Source: Bradyrhizobium diazoefficiens (GTDB lineage: Bacteria > Pseudomonadota > Alphaproteobacteria > Rhizobiales > Xanthobacteraceae). From it: 64,000 bases of DNA. The stretch spans positions 372,001 to 436,000 of the forward strand of contig NZ_JAFCJE010000002.1 in NCBI RefSeq assembly GCF_018131185.1. The letters run 5' to 3'. Positions 1 to 9,599 of this stretch are shown here, piece by piece; position 1 is the stretch's first letter, and each line of letters opens with the position of its first letter. Under the pieces are notes generated by a model. The model saw only the letters and a list, made by a program, of their open reading frames with translations. It did not search any database and was not told the DNA's origin. The position numbers were made by a program, and so were the translations under genes.

Positions 1-57
1 GCGGCCGAAAGCCTCACCACCGGCGCGCCCGTGCTGCATCGGAAGATGGCGGTGTAG
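1..57 (+). CDS. C-terminal end of a truncated CDS, unidentified
   Basis: The first 18 codons of the window read as an open frame ending ...HRKMAV and a TAG at 55-57. Most of the gene lies upstream of the window. The tail is too short to assign a family. It is called only because an intergenic palindrome begins about 20 bases after the stop and the next gene starts well downstream, so a gene end here is plausible. Confidence 0.4.
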   Translation, partial: AAESLTTGAPVLHRKMAV

Positions 58-77
58 TCGGGGTAACCCCCGCATGG

Positions 78-207
78 GCCCCGGACGCAGCGCACCGCTG
101 AAGTAGCGCTGCGCTGCGTCCGGGGCACGTGAGAGTCTGGACTCGTTATAATCTCGTGTCCCGGACGCGTTGCGGCGTGAAATGACGCGACGCCGAGCCG
201 GGACCCA
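78..207. repeat. Palindromic intergenic repeats (REP-like, family C)
   Basis: A perfect 17-bp inverted repeat has arms at 78-94 and 110-126 (GCCCCGGACGCAGCGCA and its complement) around a 15-base loop. A second imperfect dyad at about 157-207 starts GTCCCGGACGCG and ends GCCGGGACC. Related CCCGGGCGCGGCGCAAC / CCGGGACCC units lie at 40201-40326 and 43028-43152. The first hairpin could also end transcription of the upstream gene, but it has no T tract. The region between 58 and 354 shows nothing else. Confidence 0.6.
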
Positions 208-354
208 TGGCCGCTTGCTTCGCTCCAAATCGCGTCCCATATTCCGCGCGTCTGCCGCAACGCTGGCCCCGCATATGGCGGGTTCAATTGCCGGCGCTTT
301 CGTGCAAGGATGCTTGCCGAAACGCCCCCACATGCCCCCAAGAAGAGGTTAACG

Positions 355-1785
355 ATGGTCAATCGCATGCAATTCTACATCGACGGCGCCTGGGTCGATC
401 CCGCCGTCAAGAAGTCCACCGCCGTGGTCAACCCCGCGACGGAAGAGGCGATGTACGAGGTTGCGCTGGGCTCCAAGGCCGACGTGGACAAGGCCGTCGC
501 CGCCGCCAAGCGCGCCTTTGTAACGTTCTCCCAGACCAGCCGCGAGGAGCGCGTCGCGCTGCTTTCGAAAGTCATCGAGATCTACAAGGGCCGTCTCAAG
601 GAGATCGGCGCTGCGGTCTCCGACGAGATGGGCGCGCCGCTGCCGATGGCGGAGAAGCTCCAGGCCGGCGCCGGCCTCGGTCATCTCATGACCACGCTCG
701 ACGTGCTCAAGAACTATCATTTCGAGGAGCCGGTCGGCACCGCCATGGTGCTGCGCGAGCCGATCGGCGTGGTCGGCATGATCACGCCCTGGAATTGGCC
801 GCTGAACCAGATCGCCTGCAAGGTTGCGCCCGCGCTGGCCGCCGGCTGCACCATGATCCTGAAGCCGTCGGAGTTCACGCCGACGTCGGCGCTGATCTTC
901 GCGGAAATCTTGCATGAAGCCGGCGTGCCGAAGGGCGTGTTCAACCTCGTCAACGGCCTCGGCCCCGAGGTCGGCGCCGCCATGAGCGAGCACCCCGACA
1001 TCGACATGATCTCCTTCACCGGCTCGACCCGCGCCGGCATCGATGTAGCGAAGCGCGCAGCGCCGACCGTGAAGCGCGTGAGCCAGGAGCTCGGCGGCAA
1101 GTCGCCGAACGTCATCCTCGAAGGTGCTGACCTCACGAAGGCGGTGACCGGCGGCGTGATGCACATGTTCAACAACTCCGGCCAGTCCTGCAACGCGCCC
1201 TCGCGCATGATTGTGCCGCTGTCGAAAATGAAGGAAGTCGCCGCGATCGCGAAGGCCGTCGCCGACAAGACCAAGGCCGGTGATCCCCGCGCCGAAGGCA
1301 CCACCATCGGTCCGGTCGTCAACCGCGGCCAGTGGGACAAGATCCAGGGCCTGATCAAGAAGGGCATCGACGAGGGCGCAACCCTGGTCGCCGGCGGCCC
1401 GGGCCTGCCCGAGGGCGTCAACAAGGGCTTCTATGTCCGCCCGACCATCTTCGCCGACGTCACCCCCGACATGACGATCGCCCGTGAAGAGATCTTCGGA
1501 CCGGTGCTGACCATCATCGGTGCCAAGGACGAAGCCGAAGCCGTGCACATCGCCAACGACACGCCCTATGGGCTCGCCGGCTACGTCACGGGCGCTTCGG
1601 TCGAGGACGCCAAGCGCGTCGGCCGGCAGATCCGAGCGGGTAACGTCAATCTCCAGGGCGTTCCCAACGACCGCACCGCACCGTTCGGCGGCTACAAGCA
1701 GTCGGGCAATGGCCGCGAGTGGGGCAAGTACGGCCTCGAGGACTTCCTCGAAGTGAAGGCGGTCGCCGGCTTCAACGCGGCGTAA
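355..1785 (+). CDS. NAD(P)-dependent aldehyde dehydrogenase
   Basis: This 476-residue protein has the standard length of the aldehyde dehydrogenase superfamily, which oxidises aldehydes to carboxylic acids with NAD(P)+ in the cytoplasm. Visible residues include oxyanion Asn147 in TPWNWP, general-base Glu245 in QELGGKSPN and nucleophile Cys279 in NNSGQSCNAP. The EEIFGPV and FGGYKQSGNGRE motifs are present near the C-terminus. The ATG at 355 is preferred because AAGAGG lies about 9 bases upstream; an in-frame ATG at 310 would add 15 poorly conserved-looking residues. The substrate is not determinable from sequence. Nearby sugar-acid genes make a sugar-derived semialdehyde possible, but that is inference. 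A strong terminator follows. Confidence 0.93.
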   Translation: MVNRMQFYIDGAWVDPAVKKSTAVVNPATEEAMYEVALGSKADVDKAVAAAKRAFVTFSQTSREERVALLSKVIEIYKGRLKEIGAAVSDEMGAPLPMAEKLQAGAGLGHLMTTLDVLKNYHFEEPVGTAMVLREPIGVVGMITPWNWPLNQIACKVAPALAAGCTMILKPSEFTPTSALIFAEILHEAGVPKGVFNLVNGLGPEVGAAMSEHPDIDMISFTGSTRAGIDVAKRAAPTVKRVSQELGGKSPNVILEGADLTKAVTGGVMHMFNNSGQSCNAPSRMIVPLSKMKEVAAIAKAVADKTKAGDPRAEGTTIGPVVNRGQWDKIQGLIKKGIDEGATLVAGGPGLPEGVNKGFYVRPTIFADVTPDMTIAREEIFGPVLTIIGAKDEAEAVHIANDTPYGLAGYVTGASVEDAKRVGRQIRAGNVNLQGVPNDRTAPFGGYKQSGNGREWGKYGLEDFLEVKAVAGFNAA

Positions 1786-1809
1786 GCTTTAGCGTCTGAA
1801 CAAACATAG

Positions 1810-1844
1810 CGCCGGAGCGGGAAGCCGCTCCGGCGTTTTATTTT
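1810..1844 (+). terminator. Rho-independent terminator of the aldehyde dehydrogenase gene
   Basis: A perfect 11-bp stem, CGCCGGAGCGG (1810-1820) with its complement (1825-1835), has a GAAG tetraloop and is followed directly by TTTTATTTT (1836-1844). It begins 24 bases after the stop codon. Confidence 0.92.
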
Positions 1845-1859
1845 CGCATCTCTCTCTTT

Positions 1860-1967
1860 GTCATTCCGGGGCGTCGCGAAGCGACCAGCCCGGAATCCAT
1901 TCATCCACAGAGACCGTCGCACGATGGATTCCGGGCTCGCGCCGAAGCTGGCGCGCCCCGGAATGAC
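1860..1967. repeat. REP-like palindromic repeat, family A copy 1
   Basis: The element begins GTCATTCCGGGGCGTCGCG and ends CGCGCCCCGGAATGAC, with internal CCCGGAATCCATTCATCC and GGATTCCGGGCTCGCG units. The outer ends are inverted repeats. The same architecture recurs at 13959-14064 with high identity, and a divergent relative is at 14878-14976. It is non-coding and sits between convergent genes. Confidence 0.85.
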
Positions 1968-1983
1968 GGGGAAGAGCAGGCGC

Positions 1984-2961
<978 letters not shown>

Positions 2962-3008
2962 GTCGGTTCTCTCGTTTCGTTCCCTCTGGACAATCCTGCT
3001 ATCATTAG

Positions 3009-3020
3009 GGACACGTGTCC
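3009..3020. promoter_or_regulatory. Candidate operator in a divergent promoter region
   Basis: GGACACGTGTCC is a perfect 12-bp palindrome. It sits between the start codons of the divergent lactonase (2961) and uronate dehydrogenase (3050) genes, 30 bases from the latter. The position and symmetry suit a dimeric regulator acting on both promoters. No regulator gene is adjacent, so the binding protein is unknown. Confidence 0.4.
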
Positions 3021-3049
3021 GCAAATCGGCCACTACAGGTGAGGAAGAC

Positions 3050-3874
3050 ATGCCACGCATTTTGATGACGGGAGCTTCGGGCGGAATCGGTACGAGCCTG
3101 CGGAAATTGCTGCCGCCGATCTATCCGGATCTCCTGCTTTCCGACATCAAGCCGCCCGCCGATCTCGGCGCGAACGAAAAGTTCAAGGCGGCAGACCTCG
3201 CCGATCTCGCGCAGTGCGAGGCGATCTGCGAGGGCGTCGACGGCATCCTCCATTTCGGCGGCTATTCGGTCGAAGGTACCTGGGATCAAATCCTCCAGGC
3301 CAACATCATCGGCGGCTACAATCTGTTCGAGGCCGCCTACCGGAAGGGCGTCAAGCGCGTCGTGTTCGCCTCGTCGAACCACGCCGTCGGCTTCTATCCG
3401 CGCCACCACAAGATCGGCGCCGACGTCACCCCGCGTCCCGACGGCCGCTATGGCGTCAGCAAGGTGTTCGGCGAGGCTCTCGGCGCGCTCTACGCCGACA
3501 AGCACGGCATGAAGGTCACCTGCCTGCGCATCGGCAATTTCGGCGACATGCCGCTCGACCAGCGCCGGCTCTCGATCTGGCTCAAGCCCGATGACCTCGT
3601 GCAGCTCTGCCGCATCGGGCTCGAGCATCCCGACATCCATTTCGAAGTCTTCTACGGCGCTTCCTTCAACGAACGCGCCTGGTGGGACAATCACCGTGCC
3701 TACGAATTCGGCTATCGCCCCACGGGCCGGGCCGAAGATTTCCGCGAGCACGCAATGGCGGAGCAGGCCAAGCTGAAGCCGGACCCGGTCGGTGATTACT
3801 TTCAGGGCGGTACGTTCTGCAGCATGGAGTTCGACGCTGATACAAGTCGCGTGATCGACTGGAATAAGCGGTAG
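3050..3874 (+). CDS. udh: Uronate dehydrogenase (NAD-dependent, extended SDR)
   Basis: This 274-residue NAD-dependent epimerase/dehydratase-fold protein closely resembles Agrobacterium uronate dehydrogenase, which oxidises D-glucuronate or D-galacturonate to the aldarolactone. It has the Rossmann TGASGGIG near residue 7, FASSNHAVGFYP near 106-117 and catalytic Tyr134/Lys138 in RYGVSKVFGE. The family-typical GASFNERAWWDN and FQGGTF occur in the C-terminal half. The start at 3050 follows AGGTGAGG. The divergent SMP-30 lactonase is the natural next enzyme. Specificity between the two uronates cannot be read from sequence. Confidence 0.88.
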   Translation: MPRILMTGASGGIGTSLRKLLPPIYPDLLLSDIKPPADLGANEKFKAADLADLAQCEAICEGVDGILHFGGYSVEGTWDQILQANIIGGYNLFEAAYRKGVKRVVFASSNHAVGFYPRHHKIGADVTPRPDGRYGVSKVFGEALGALYADKHGMKVTCLRIGNFGDMPLDQRRLSIWLKPDDLVQLCRIGLEHPDIHFEVFYGASFNERAWWDNHRAYEFGYRPTGRAEDFREHAMAEQAKLKPDPVGDYFQGGTFCSMEFDADTSRVIDWNKR

Positions 3875-3890
3875 TCCTCGCTGGAGCATC

Positions 3891-3973
3891 ATCCTGATTG
3901 CGAACGCAGCAAAGCACTCCTCAATCCCTCCGCGGCAAACGACTCTGGATTGCTTAGCTGCGCTCGCGATGAC
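3891..3973. repeat. Degenerate REP-like repeat, family B
   Basis: A decayed copy of the family B element: TGATTGCGAACGCAGCAAAGCA at the left and TGGATTGCTTAGCTGCGCTCGCGATGAC at the right, comparable with intact copies at 20390-20473 and 56401-56510. It is non-coding and lies just after the uronate dehydrogenase gene. Confidence 0.5.
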
Positions 3974-4064
3974 GCGTTCGGGTGCATGACTTGGCCGCGG
4001 GCAAAACATACACGGCGTTCCCGTTGATCTAGGTCAACACCGAAGAATCGCTGGGGTTCTCGAT

Positions 4065-4520
4065 ATGCGCGAGCGCAATTCGAGTGCCACGACAATGAAA
4101 ATCAAAATGTCTGATGTCGCGATGCTCGCGATGATCGTGTCGGGACTCGTGCCCGGGCCGGTGCAAGCCGCAACGCTGAGCAATGCCGAGGCGACGTTTC
4201 TCGACCAGCTCGTCACCGCGTCCGTGGTGCTCGAGCAGCGCTGCGTCGGTTACGAGGTCGATGGTGCCGGCAGTGTTCAACTCGGCGCCCGGATGCTCGG
4301 CAGCCCTGATGCAGCGATGGCCATGATTGACGCCTATTCGGCTGCCATCAAGGCGCGTGACGGCGACACTTACGATTTCACCAAGTTTCGCCCCGAGGTG
4401 TCCGAAGCGGCCAGCAAAACGTTCAGGCGCGTTCGGGCAGAGTTGATCAAAGACCCAAGGAGAGCCTGCGCCGATTATGGCGAGGCCGGCGTGGGGCGCG
4501 GTCTGCTAAGACGGTATTGA
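4065..4520 (+). CDS. Small secreted hypothetical protein
   Basis: I do not recognise this protein of 151 residues (141 if translation starts at the in-frame ATG at 4095). The segment after the second methionine, MKIKMSDVAMLAMIVSG..GPVQA, looks like a Sec signal peptide cleaved after VQA, which favours the 4095 start. The mature part is about 116 residues, mostly helical in composition, with two cysteines (ERCVG... is read as QRCVGYE, and RRACADYG) that could form a disulphide. It ends in an Arg-rich tail. It is convergent with the outer-membrane gene at 4598. The function is unknown; periplasmic location is inferred from the signal peptide. Confidence 0.6.
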   Translation: MRERNSSATTMKIKMSDVAMLAMIVSGLVPGPVQAATLSNAEATFLDQLVTASVVLEQRCVGYEVDGAGSVQLGARMLGSPDAAMAMIDAYSAAIKARDGDTYDFTKFRPEVSEAASKTFRRVRAELIKDPRRACADYGEAGVGRGLLRRY

Positions 4521-4597
4521 CGATAGTCAGCGCTCCAGCCGGCCCGCAGATCGGTCGGCGGGAGTGGAGAAAACCTTCAGCGTCGCGGCGGTCGACA

Positions 4598-5578
4598 TCA
4601 GAAATGCAGGTTGATGCGCAACAACGCCTGATGCCGCTCGAACTGCTCGAGATTGAGGCTGCGGCCGTCGCCGACGGCGTTGCCCGCAACCTGCATCTGC
4701 CAGGTGCCGGAGATGCCGACCTCCTTCGAGATGGTGTAGGAGAAGGTGGGCCCCGCGAAGACAGCATCGCCTACGTAGCGGTTCAGCGCGCCACCGTCAT
4801 AGGCCCGCGCGTAGCGAACGCCGAGGCCGAGCACGAGGTCGGGCGTCAACACATAAGATATCGCGGTCTGGAGCTGCATCTCGGAATCGTGCCGCCACAG
4901 GTTCGTCGCGATCTCGCGCGTTCCACCCGTCGCGTACCAGACGTTGAAAGCCGCAAACAGCCTGTCCTTGATTAGTTCGCTGTCGAACAGCGCGGCGAAT
5001 TCACCGCCATATTGGGCGATATGCATGCCGCTGCCGTCGTCGATCCGGCTCCAGCCGGGCTGCGCGTGGAGGGTCAATCCGAACGGCGCGACTGTGCGGT
5101 CGACCAGCTTGTAGCGCAGCTCGAGCGCTGCGCCGCTGAAAGCGATATCCCGATGATCGGCAAGTCCCGGCACGCCCTTGATGTGCTGTCCGCTCAGCGA
5201 AAACCCGGGTGCGATCCGGAAATTATCCGACACCGTGTATTTGACCTGATTGAGATTGGCCCAAGCTGCGTAAGTGCCCGAACGCTTTCCGAACGCGCCG
5301 ACATTCTCGAACTCGACCTCGATGTCCCCCGGATTGCCGATATCGGAGCCCATGCTGAAGCCGAAGATGTGCTCGGTGTCGATGTCCACGTGGGCTGATG
5401 GCAGGCTTTGCGTCGGCTTCGGGGTGCGATGGCTCTGCGAGCTGCCAGGCGCCTGCTTCGACTTATCCTCGGCCAAGGCTGAAACGCAGCTCGCCAGTTG
5501 ACCAGCGAACATCGCTGCGACTGCAGCAGCGCGTGGGAAGCTCAATTTTCTAGGCACGAACGATCCACCCTCAGCCAA
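4598..5578 (-). CDS. Predicted outer-membrane beta-barrel protein
   Basis: This 326-residue protein has a hydrophobic N-terminal segment (about residues 12-36, ending SALA-EDKS) fitting a signal peptide, then a Ser/Pro/Lys-rich linker. The remainder shows alternating hydrophobic strands and aromatic girdles, such as YAAWANLNQVKYTV, FAAFNVWYAT and ISYVLTPDLVLGLGVRYARAY. It ends in LLRINLHF, and a C-terminal Phe on an amphipathic strand is a typical outer-membrane barrel insertion signal. No specific porin family is recognised. Upstream lies an 840-bp region without a clear gene. A role in passage of small solutes across the outer membrane is inference only. Confidence 0.72.
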   Translation of the reverse strand: MAEGGSFVPRKLSFPRAAAVAAMFAGQLASCVSALAEDKSKQAPGSSQSHRTPKPTQSLPSAHVDIDTEHIFGFSMGSDIGNPGDIEVEFENVGAFGKRSGTYAAWANLNQVKYTVSDNFRIAPGFSLSGQHIKGVPGLADHRDIAFSGAALELRYKLVDRTVAPFGLTLHAQPGWSRIDDGSGMHIAQYGGEFAALFDSELIKDRLFAAFNVWYATGGTREIATNLWRHDSEMQLQTAISYVLTPDLVLGLGVRYARAYDGGALNRYVGDAVFAGPTFSYTISKEVGISGTWQMQVAGNAVGDGRSLNLEQFERHQALLRINLHF

Positions 5579-6418
5579 AATCTCCGCGATGCATGCATCG
5601 GGGTGCCCCTAGGCAATGCCTGAGCCATGCAAATGCAAGTCATTCGCAAAAGATTCCACGGAACAGGCCGTGATGCAATTGTTGCGAGTCGTTCTTAGTT
5701 GCGTTCAAATGTCGCGGCTCCCGGGGTAAGTTCCCGCTTCCATCGCCTGCCAGAGGCTGGGGCGCGGCAGGCACGACATGCAAGCCCGGTCCCGGGGGCC
5801 GACCTGATCAGGAAAACTGAAATCTGGCTGCGCCAACTCTGCGGCCAGTCTGCGATCGCCGGTGCCGAGACGAAATTGATCCTGGCGCGCGTGGGGACCA
5901 CCGAAGCGAGCGGTGAGCCGGCCGGACTTGTCCCTTGCCTCGACACCTCCGCAAACATGACCCGGTGCGCCGGCCCCAACTGAACGCAATGCCTTGAATG
6001 TGGCCTGTCACGATCGACCAGCGCATGTTCGACTGCTGCGCGCTTTCAAAAATGTTCCGAGGAGGATGTGCTGAACATGACGTCGGGATTGATGAAAGCG
6101 GGCTGGTCGTACCCGACATACGCCGCGGCAAGGGCCGAAGGCCGCTGCGATCGGGGGGGCCGGGTACTTCATGCGATTGCTCCGGGCGGTTGCGTGTCGG
6201 CCTCTTCCTGATCCCGAAGATCTGCCGCACCTTCGTCCGTGGAGTAGAACCGCAACGGTTGCGGCGACATGTTTCTCGTGGCGAACGATGCCGCGCCCGC
6301 ATCATCAACGCTTGGCGCTCGAAGCGACGGAAGGTGCGGTAGCGTGCGACTGTTTGGGTCGATCTTATTGACAATCCAACCTGAGGGGATACCACGATGG
6401 TAAGCTGGAAGGAGTGGC
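5579..6418. other. 840-bp region without a convincing gene
   Basis: Short open frames exist here on both strands, but none shows a recognisable family, a good ribosome-binding site or consistent codon bias. On the minus strand near 6046-6166 a short frame ends in a protein-like stretch (GYDQPAFINPDVMF), interrupted upstream by a stop and out of frame with other open stretches. It could be the decayed end of a lost gene. The promoters of the divergent barrel protein and dehydratase genes must also lie here. Confidence 0.5.
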
Positions 6419-8140
6419 ATGATGACGAGTGGTTTGCGCAAGGGACTGACCAGCTATGGCGATGCCGGCTTCTCGCTGTTCCTGCGCAAGGCGTTCATCA
6501 AGGCCATGGGCTATTCCGACGACGCGCTGGAACGCCCGATCGTCGGCATCACCAACACCTATAGCGACTACAATCCTTGCCACGGCAACGTCCCTCAGAT
6601 TATCGAAGCCGCCAAGCGCGGCGTGATGCTGTCGGGCGCGATGCCGTTCGTGTTCCCCACCATCTCCATCGCCGAGAGCTTTGCGTATCCGACCTCGATG
6701 TATCTGCGCAACCTGATGGCGATGGACACCGAGGAGATGATCCGGGCACAGCCGATGGATTCGGTGATCGTGATCGGGGGCTGCGACAAGACGTTGCCGG
6801 CGCAGGTGATGGCAGCGATCAGCGCTGACCTGCCGACCGTCGTCATTCCGGTCGGTCCCATGGTCGTCGGTCACCACAAGGGCGAGGTGTTAGGGGCCTG
6901 CACCGATTGCCGCCGCCTCTGGGCCAAATATCGCGCCGGCGAGATGGACGATGCCGAGATCGAGGCGGTGAACGGGCGCCTGGCGCCATCGGTCGGCACC
7001 TGCATGGTGATGGGCACGGCCTCGACCATGGCCTGCATGATCGAGGCCATGGGCCTGTCGCTGCCGATGAGCGCGACGATCCCGGCGCCGCATGCCGAGC
7101 GTTTCCGCCTGGCCGAGGCGAGCGGCAAGGTGGCGGCCGAGATGGCGAAGGCGAAAGGGCCGAAGCCGAGCGAGCTCTTGACGCCGGCGTCTTTCAAAAA
7201 TGCGCAGGTGGTACTTCAGGCAATCGGCGGCTCGACCAACGGCCTGATCCATCTGACCGCGATGGCACATCGCTCGCCACACCGGCTCGACCTCGAAGTG
7301 TTCGACCAGATTGGCCGGGAGGTGCCGGTGCTTGTCGACCTCAAGCCGTCCGGCGAACATTACATGGAGCACTTCCACCACGCCGGCGGCGTGCCGAAAT
7401 TGCTGGCGCAACTCGGCGATCTCGTCGACCTCGACGCCAACACCATCTCAGGCCAGGCGCTGCGCGACGTCGTCGCGAATGCCGAGGACGTGCCCGGCCA
7501 GGACGCGATCCGCTCGCGCGACAATCCGATCAAGAAAGAGGGCGGCCTCGCTGTCCTGCAGGGCAATCTCGCGCCGCGCGGTGCGGTGATCAAGCAATCG
7601 GCCGCGAGCCCCAGGCTGTTGCAGCACACCGGGCGGGCGGTCGTGTTCGAATCCGTCGAGGACATGACCTTGCGGGTCGACGATCCCGATCTCGATGTGA
7701 CCGCCGACGACGTGCTGGTGCTGCGCAATGCCGGCCCCAAGGGTGCGCCCGGAATGCCCGAGGCCGGCTATCTGCCGATTCCGAAGAAGCTCGCGCGCGG
7801 CGGTACCAAGGACATGGTGCGCATTTCGGACGCGCGCATGAGCGGTACCGCGTTCGGCACCATCGTGCTGCACATCACGCCGGAATCTGCCGTCGGCGGG
7901 CCTCTGGCGCTGGTGCAGAACGGCGACATGATCCGCCTCGACGTTGCCAGGCGGAGCATCGAGCTGCTGGTCGACGCAGCCGAACTCGAACAGCGCCGCG
8001 CTATGCTGAAGCCGGCTGCTGCGCCGGAAGACGCGCGGCGCGGCTACGCCTGGCTGTTCCACGAGACCATCATGCAGGCCGACGAGGGCTGCGATTTCGA
8101 CTTCATGCAGAGGAACGGGAAGAAGACCGAGAAGGGCTGA
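6419..8140 (+). CDS. IlvD/Edd family dehydratase (probable sugar-acid dehydratase)
   Basis: This 573-residue Fe-S dehydratase is related to dihydroxy-acid dehydratase (IlvD) and phosphogluconate dehydratase (Edd). Cluster cysteines are visible as Cys54 (NPCHGN), Cys122 (GGCDKT, with metal Asp123 and Lys124) and Cys195 (GTCMVMGTA). The C-terminal domain carries RISDARMSGTAFG with the presumed catalytic serine. The ATG at 6419, or the adjacent one at 6422, follows GGAG. Members outside the amino-acid pathway dehydrate aldonates such as arabinonate or xylonate. The single-gene context, away from ilv genes, and the nearby uronate enzymes favour a sugar-acid role, but the exact substrate is open. 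Confidence 0.87.
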   Translation: MMTSGLRKGLTSYGDAGFSLFLRKAFIKAMGYSDDALERPIVGITNTYSDYNPCHGNVPQIIEAAKRGVMLSGAMPFVFPTISIAESFAYPTSMYLRNLMAMDTEEMIRAQPMDSVIVIGGCDKTLPAQVMAAISADLPTVVIPVGPMVVGHHKGEVLGACTDCRRLWAKYRAGEMDDAEIEAVNGRLAPSVGTCMVMGTASTMACMIEAMGLSLPMSATIPAPHAERFRLAEASGKVAAEMAKAKGPKPSELLTPASFKNAQVVLQAIGGSTNGLIHLTAMAHRSPHRLDLEVFDQIGREVPVLVDLKPSGEHYMEHFHHAGGVPKLLAQLGDLVDLDANTISGQALRDVVANAEDVPGQDAIRSRDNPIKKEGGLAVLQGNLAPRGAVIKQSAASPRLLQHTGRAVVFESVEDMTLRVDDPDLDVTADDVLVLRNAGPKGAPGMPEAGYLPIPKKLARGGTKDMVRISDARMSGTAFGTIVLHITPESAVGGPLALVQNGDMIRLDVARRSIELLVDAAELEQRRAMLKPAAAPEDARRGYAWLFHETIMQADEGCDFDFMQRNGKKTEKG

Positions 8141-8202
8141 TCAACCCTTCGAACGAACGTTCGGACCGCACGAGCGGCGGGCGCCGAAATCGGTCGGCTG
8201 CC

Positions 8203-8808
8203 TCAAGTCGCCGGCGGGGACGGGCCATATCTGTCCGCCGTAGCGACTTGCTCGATCCGCCATTGCCCGGCCTCGCAGACGTAGCGGAACGGCACGCCAT
8301 GGCTGTTCTTGAAATAGCTGCCGCACAGCGCGTTCGCCATGGCCTGCATCACCGCATCGTGGCAGACGAACAGCAGGTCGTCGCCGGGATGTCGCTCGAG
8401 CCAAGCGGAGACGCAAGCCAGCGACCGTCCGGCCATGGCATCCCAGTTTTCTCCGTCGGTCGGAAGGATCGACACGAGGCCCGTCGCCGATGTGACGCCG
8501 TGCTTGATCATGAGATCGCGGACGGGGAGGCCCTCGAAGCTGCCGAAATCGAACTCGACGATGCCGTCGTCGATCGCGAGCGGCACCGAGATTGCGTTTG
8601 CGATGATCTCGGCGGTCCGCACCGCGCGGACCAGCGGGCTTGCGATGATGCGGCTGATGCCGACGCCGCGTAACATCTGGGCTGCCTCCTGCGCTTGCCG
8701 CAGGCCGTCCTCGTTCAGCGCGTTGTCCGTCCGGCCCTGGAATAGCCCCTTGCGATTCCAGTCGGTTGCGCCGTGGCGAAGTCCGTAGAAACCGCGCGCG
8801 GGCGTCAC
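8203..8808 (-). CDS. Histidine phosphatase family protein (phosphoglycerate mutase-like)
   Basis: This protein of about 201 residues carries the branch-1 signature GLRHGATDWN near the N-terminus, where the His is the phospho-acceptor. It also has ASPLVRAVRTAE, the acid-donor region VEFDFGSFEG and the second catalytic His in FVCHDAVMQA. The GTG start at 8806-8808 overlaps the TGA of the preceding enoyl-CoA hydratase gene (GTGA), indicating translational coupling. No ATG suits the domain boundary. Members dephosphorylate small metabolites, and the substrate here is unknown. The link to the hydratase is by operon only. The gene is convergent with the dehydratase. Confidence 0.85.
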   Translation of the reverse strand: MTPARGFYGLRHGATDWNRKGLFQGRTDNALNEDGLRQAQEAAQMLRGVGISRIIASPLVRAVRTAEIIANAISVPLAIDDGIVEFDFGSFEGLPVRDLMIKHGVTSATGLVSILPTDGENWDAMAGRSLACVSAWLERHPGDDLLFVCHDAVMQAMANALCGSYFKNSHGVPFRYVCEAGQWRIEQVATADRYGPSPPAT

Positions 8809-9599
8809 TTCGACTTGCTCGTGAACTTCTTCACCGCAACGCGGAATTCCTGCGTGTTCATCGCCATGATGATCTTGTGCTCCTCGGCATCCAACTGTTG
8901 CTTCACCGCCGTGGTGGCGGCCTGGTAGACCAGCTGCTTGGTGCCGGCGATTGCGGCCGGCGGGTTCTGCGCGAGACGCTCGGCGAGTTTTCGCGTGGCC
9001 GCCTTCAATTCCGCGGCGGGAACGACCTTGGCGACGAGACCCCATTCATGGGCCTGCTGCGCGCTGAAATTGTCCTCGGCGAGGAAGAGCTGCAGCGCGC
9101 GGCGGGAGCCGACCGTGCCGACGATGCCGACCGTCGAGCCGCCGTCGGGCGACACCCCGATCTTGGCATAGGCCGGCGTGAATTTTGCGTCGTCCGCGGC
9201 GATGCAGAGGTCGGTGACGAAGGCAAGGCCCATGCCAGCCCCGGCGGCCGAGCCGTGCACGCTCGACAGCGAGATCTTCGGCATGCGGCGGATGATCTCG
9301 ATGAAGGCGTGATAGTGCTTCAAGAGTTCGCCGACGACCGGCGTCACCGTACCCGCTTCGGCGGCCGCCCCGATCGTCTGCAGATCGCCACCGGCCGAGA
9401 ACGCGCGGCCTTCGCCTTCGAGCACGACGACGCGGATGTTGTCGTCGCTCTCGATGGAGGCCGCGAGCTGCTCGAGCTTCTGCGCGATGGCGAGGTTGAT
9501 GGAGTTGAACGCGGCGGGACGGTTCAGCGTGATGGTCGCGATCGGGCCGTCGATCCGCAGCAGGGCGGGATCATCGGGCTGGGAGGCGGGCGCACTCAT
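8805..9599 (-). CDS. Enoyl-CoA hydratase/isomerase family protein
   Basis: This 264-residue crotonase-fold protein has the expected length. Oxyanion-hole segments are FSAGGDLQ (about 68-75) and HGSAAGAGMGLA (about 114-125). The catalytic-loop region reads YAKIGVSPDGGST, with Asp in place of the second hydratase Glu. That arrangement is seen in isomerase-type members such as PaaG, so delta-isomerisation of an enoyl-CoA is at least as likely as hydration. The stop overlaps the start of the histidine phosphatase gene. A cytoplasmic role in beta-oxidation or aromatic-CoA degradation is inferred from family membership. Confidence 0.88.
   Translation of the reverse strand: MSAPASQPDDPALLRIDGPIATITLNRPAAFNSINLAIAQKLEQLAASIESDDNIRVVVLEGEGRAFSAGGDLQTIGAAAEAGTVTPVVGELLKHYHAFIEIIRRMPKISLSSVHGSAAGAGMGLAFVTDLCIAADDAKFTPAYAKIGVSPDGGSTVGIVGTVGSRRALQLFLAEDNFSAQQAHEWGLVAKVVPAAELKAATRKLAERLAQNPPAAIAGTKQLVYQAATTAVKQQLDAEEHKIIMAMNTQEFRVAVKKFTSKSK

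Noticed and set aside
78..126. Rho-independent terminator for the truncated first gene
   Set aside because: The stem is perfect, but there is no T tract and the sequence resembles dispersed repeats, so it is listed as a repeat.
349..1548. Minus-strand frame opposite the aldehyde dehydrogenase
   Set aside because: It fully overlaps a gene with all catalytic motifs and is rich in Asp/His/Arg, typical of antisense shadows.
5699..5983. Small open frames on both strands at this location
   Set aside because: Frames of similar length on both strands overlap each other, none has a good ribosome-binding site, and none resembles a known protein.
6046..6172. Short minus-strand frame as a real gene or pseudogene
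   Set aside because: Part of it looks protein-like, but it is only about 40 codons, has a stop upstream in the same frame, and no family could be assigned. It is mentioned only as a possible remnant.
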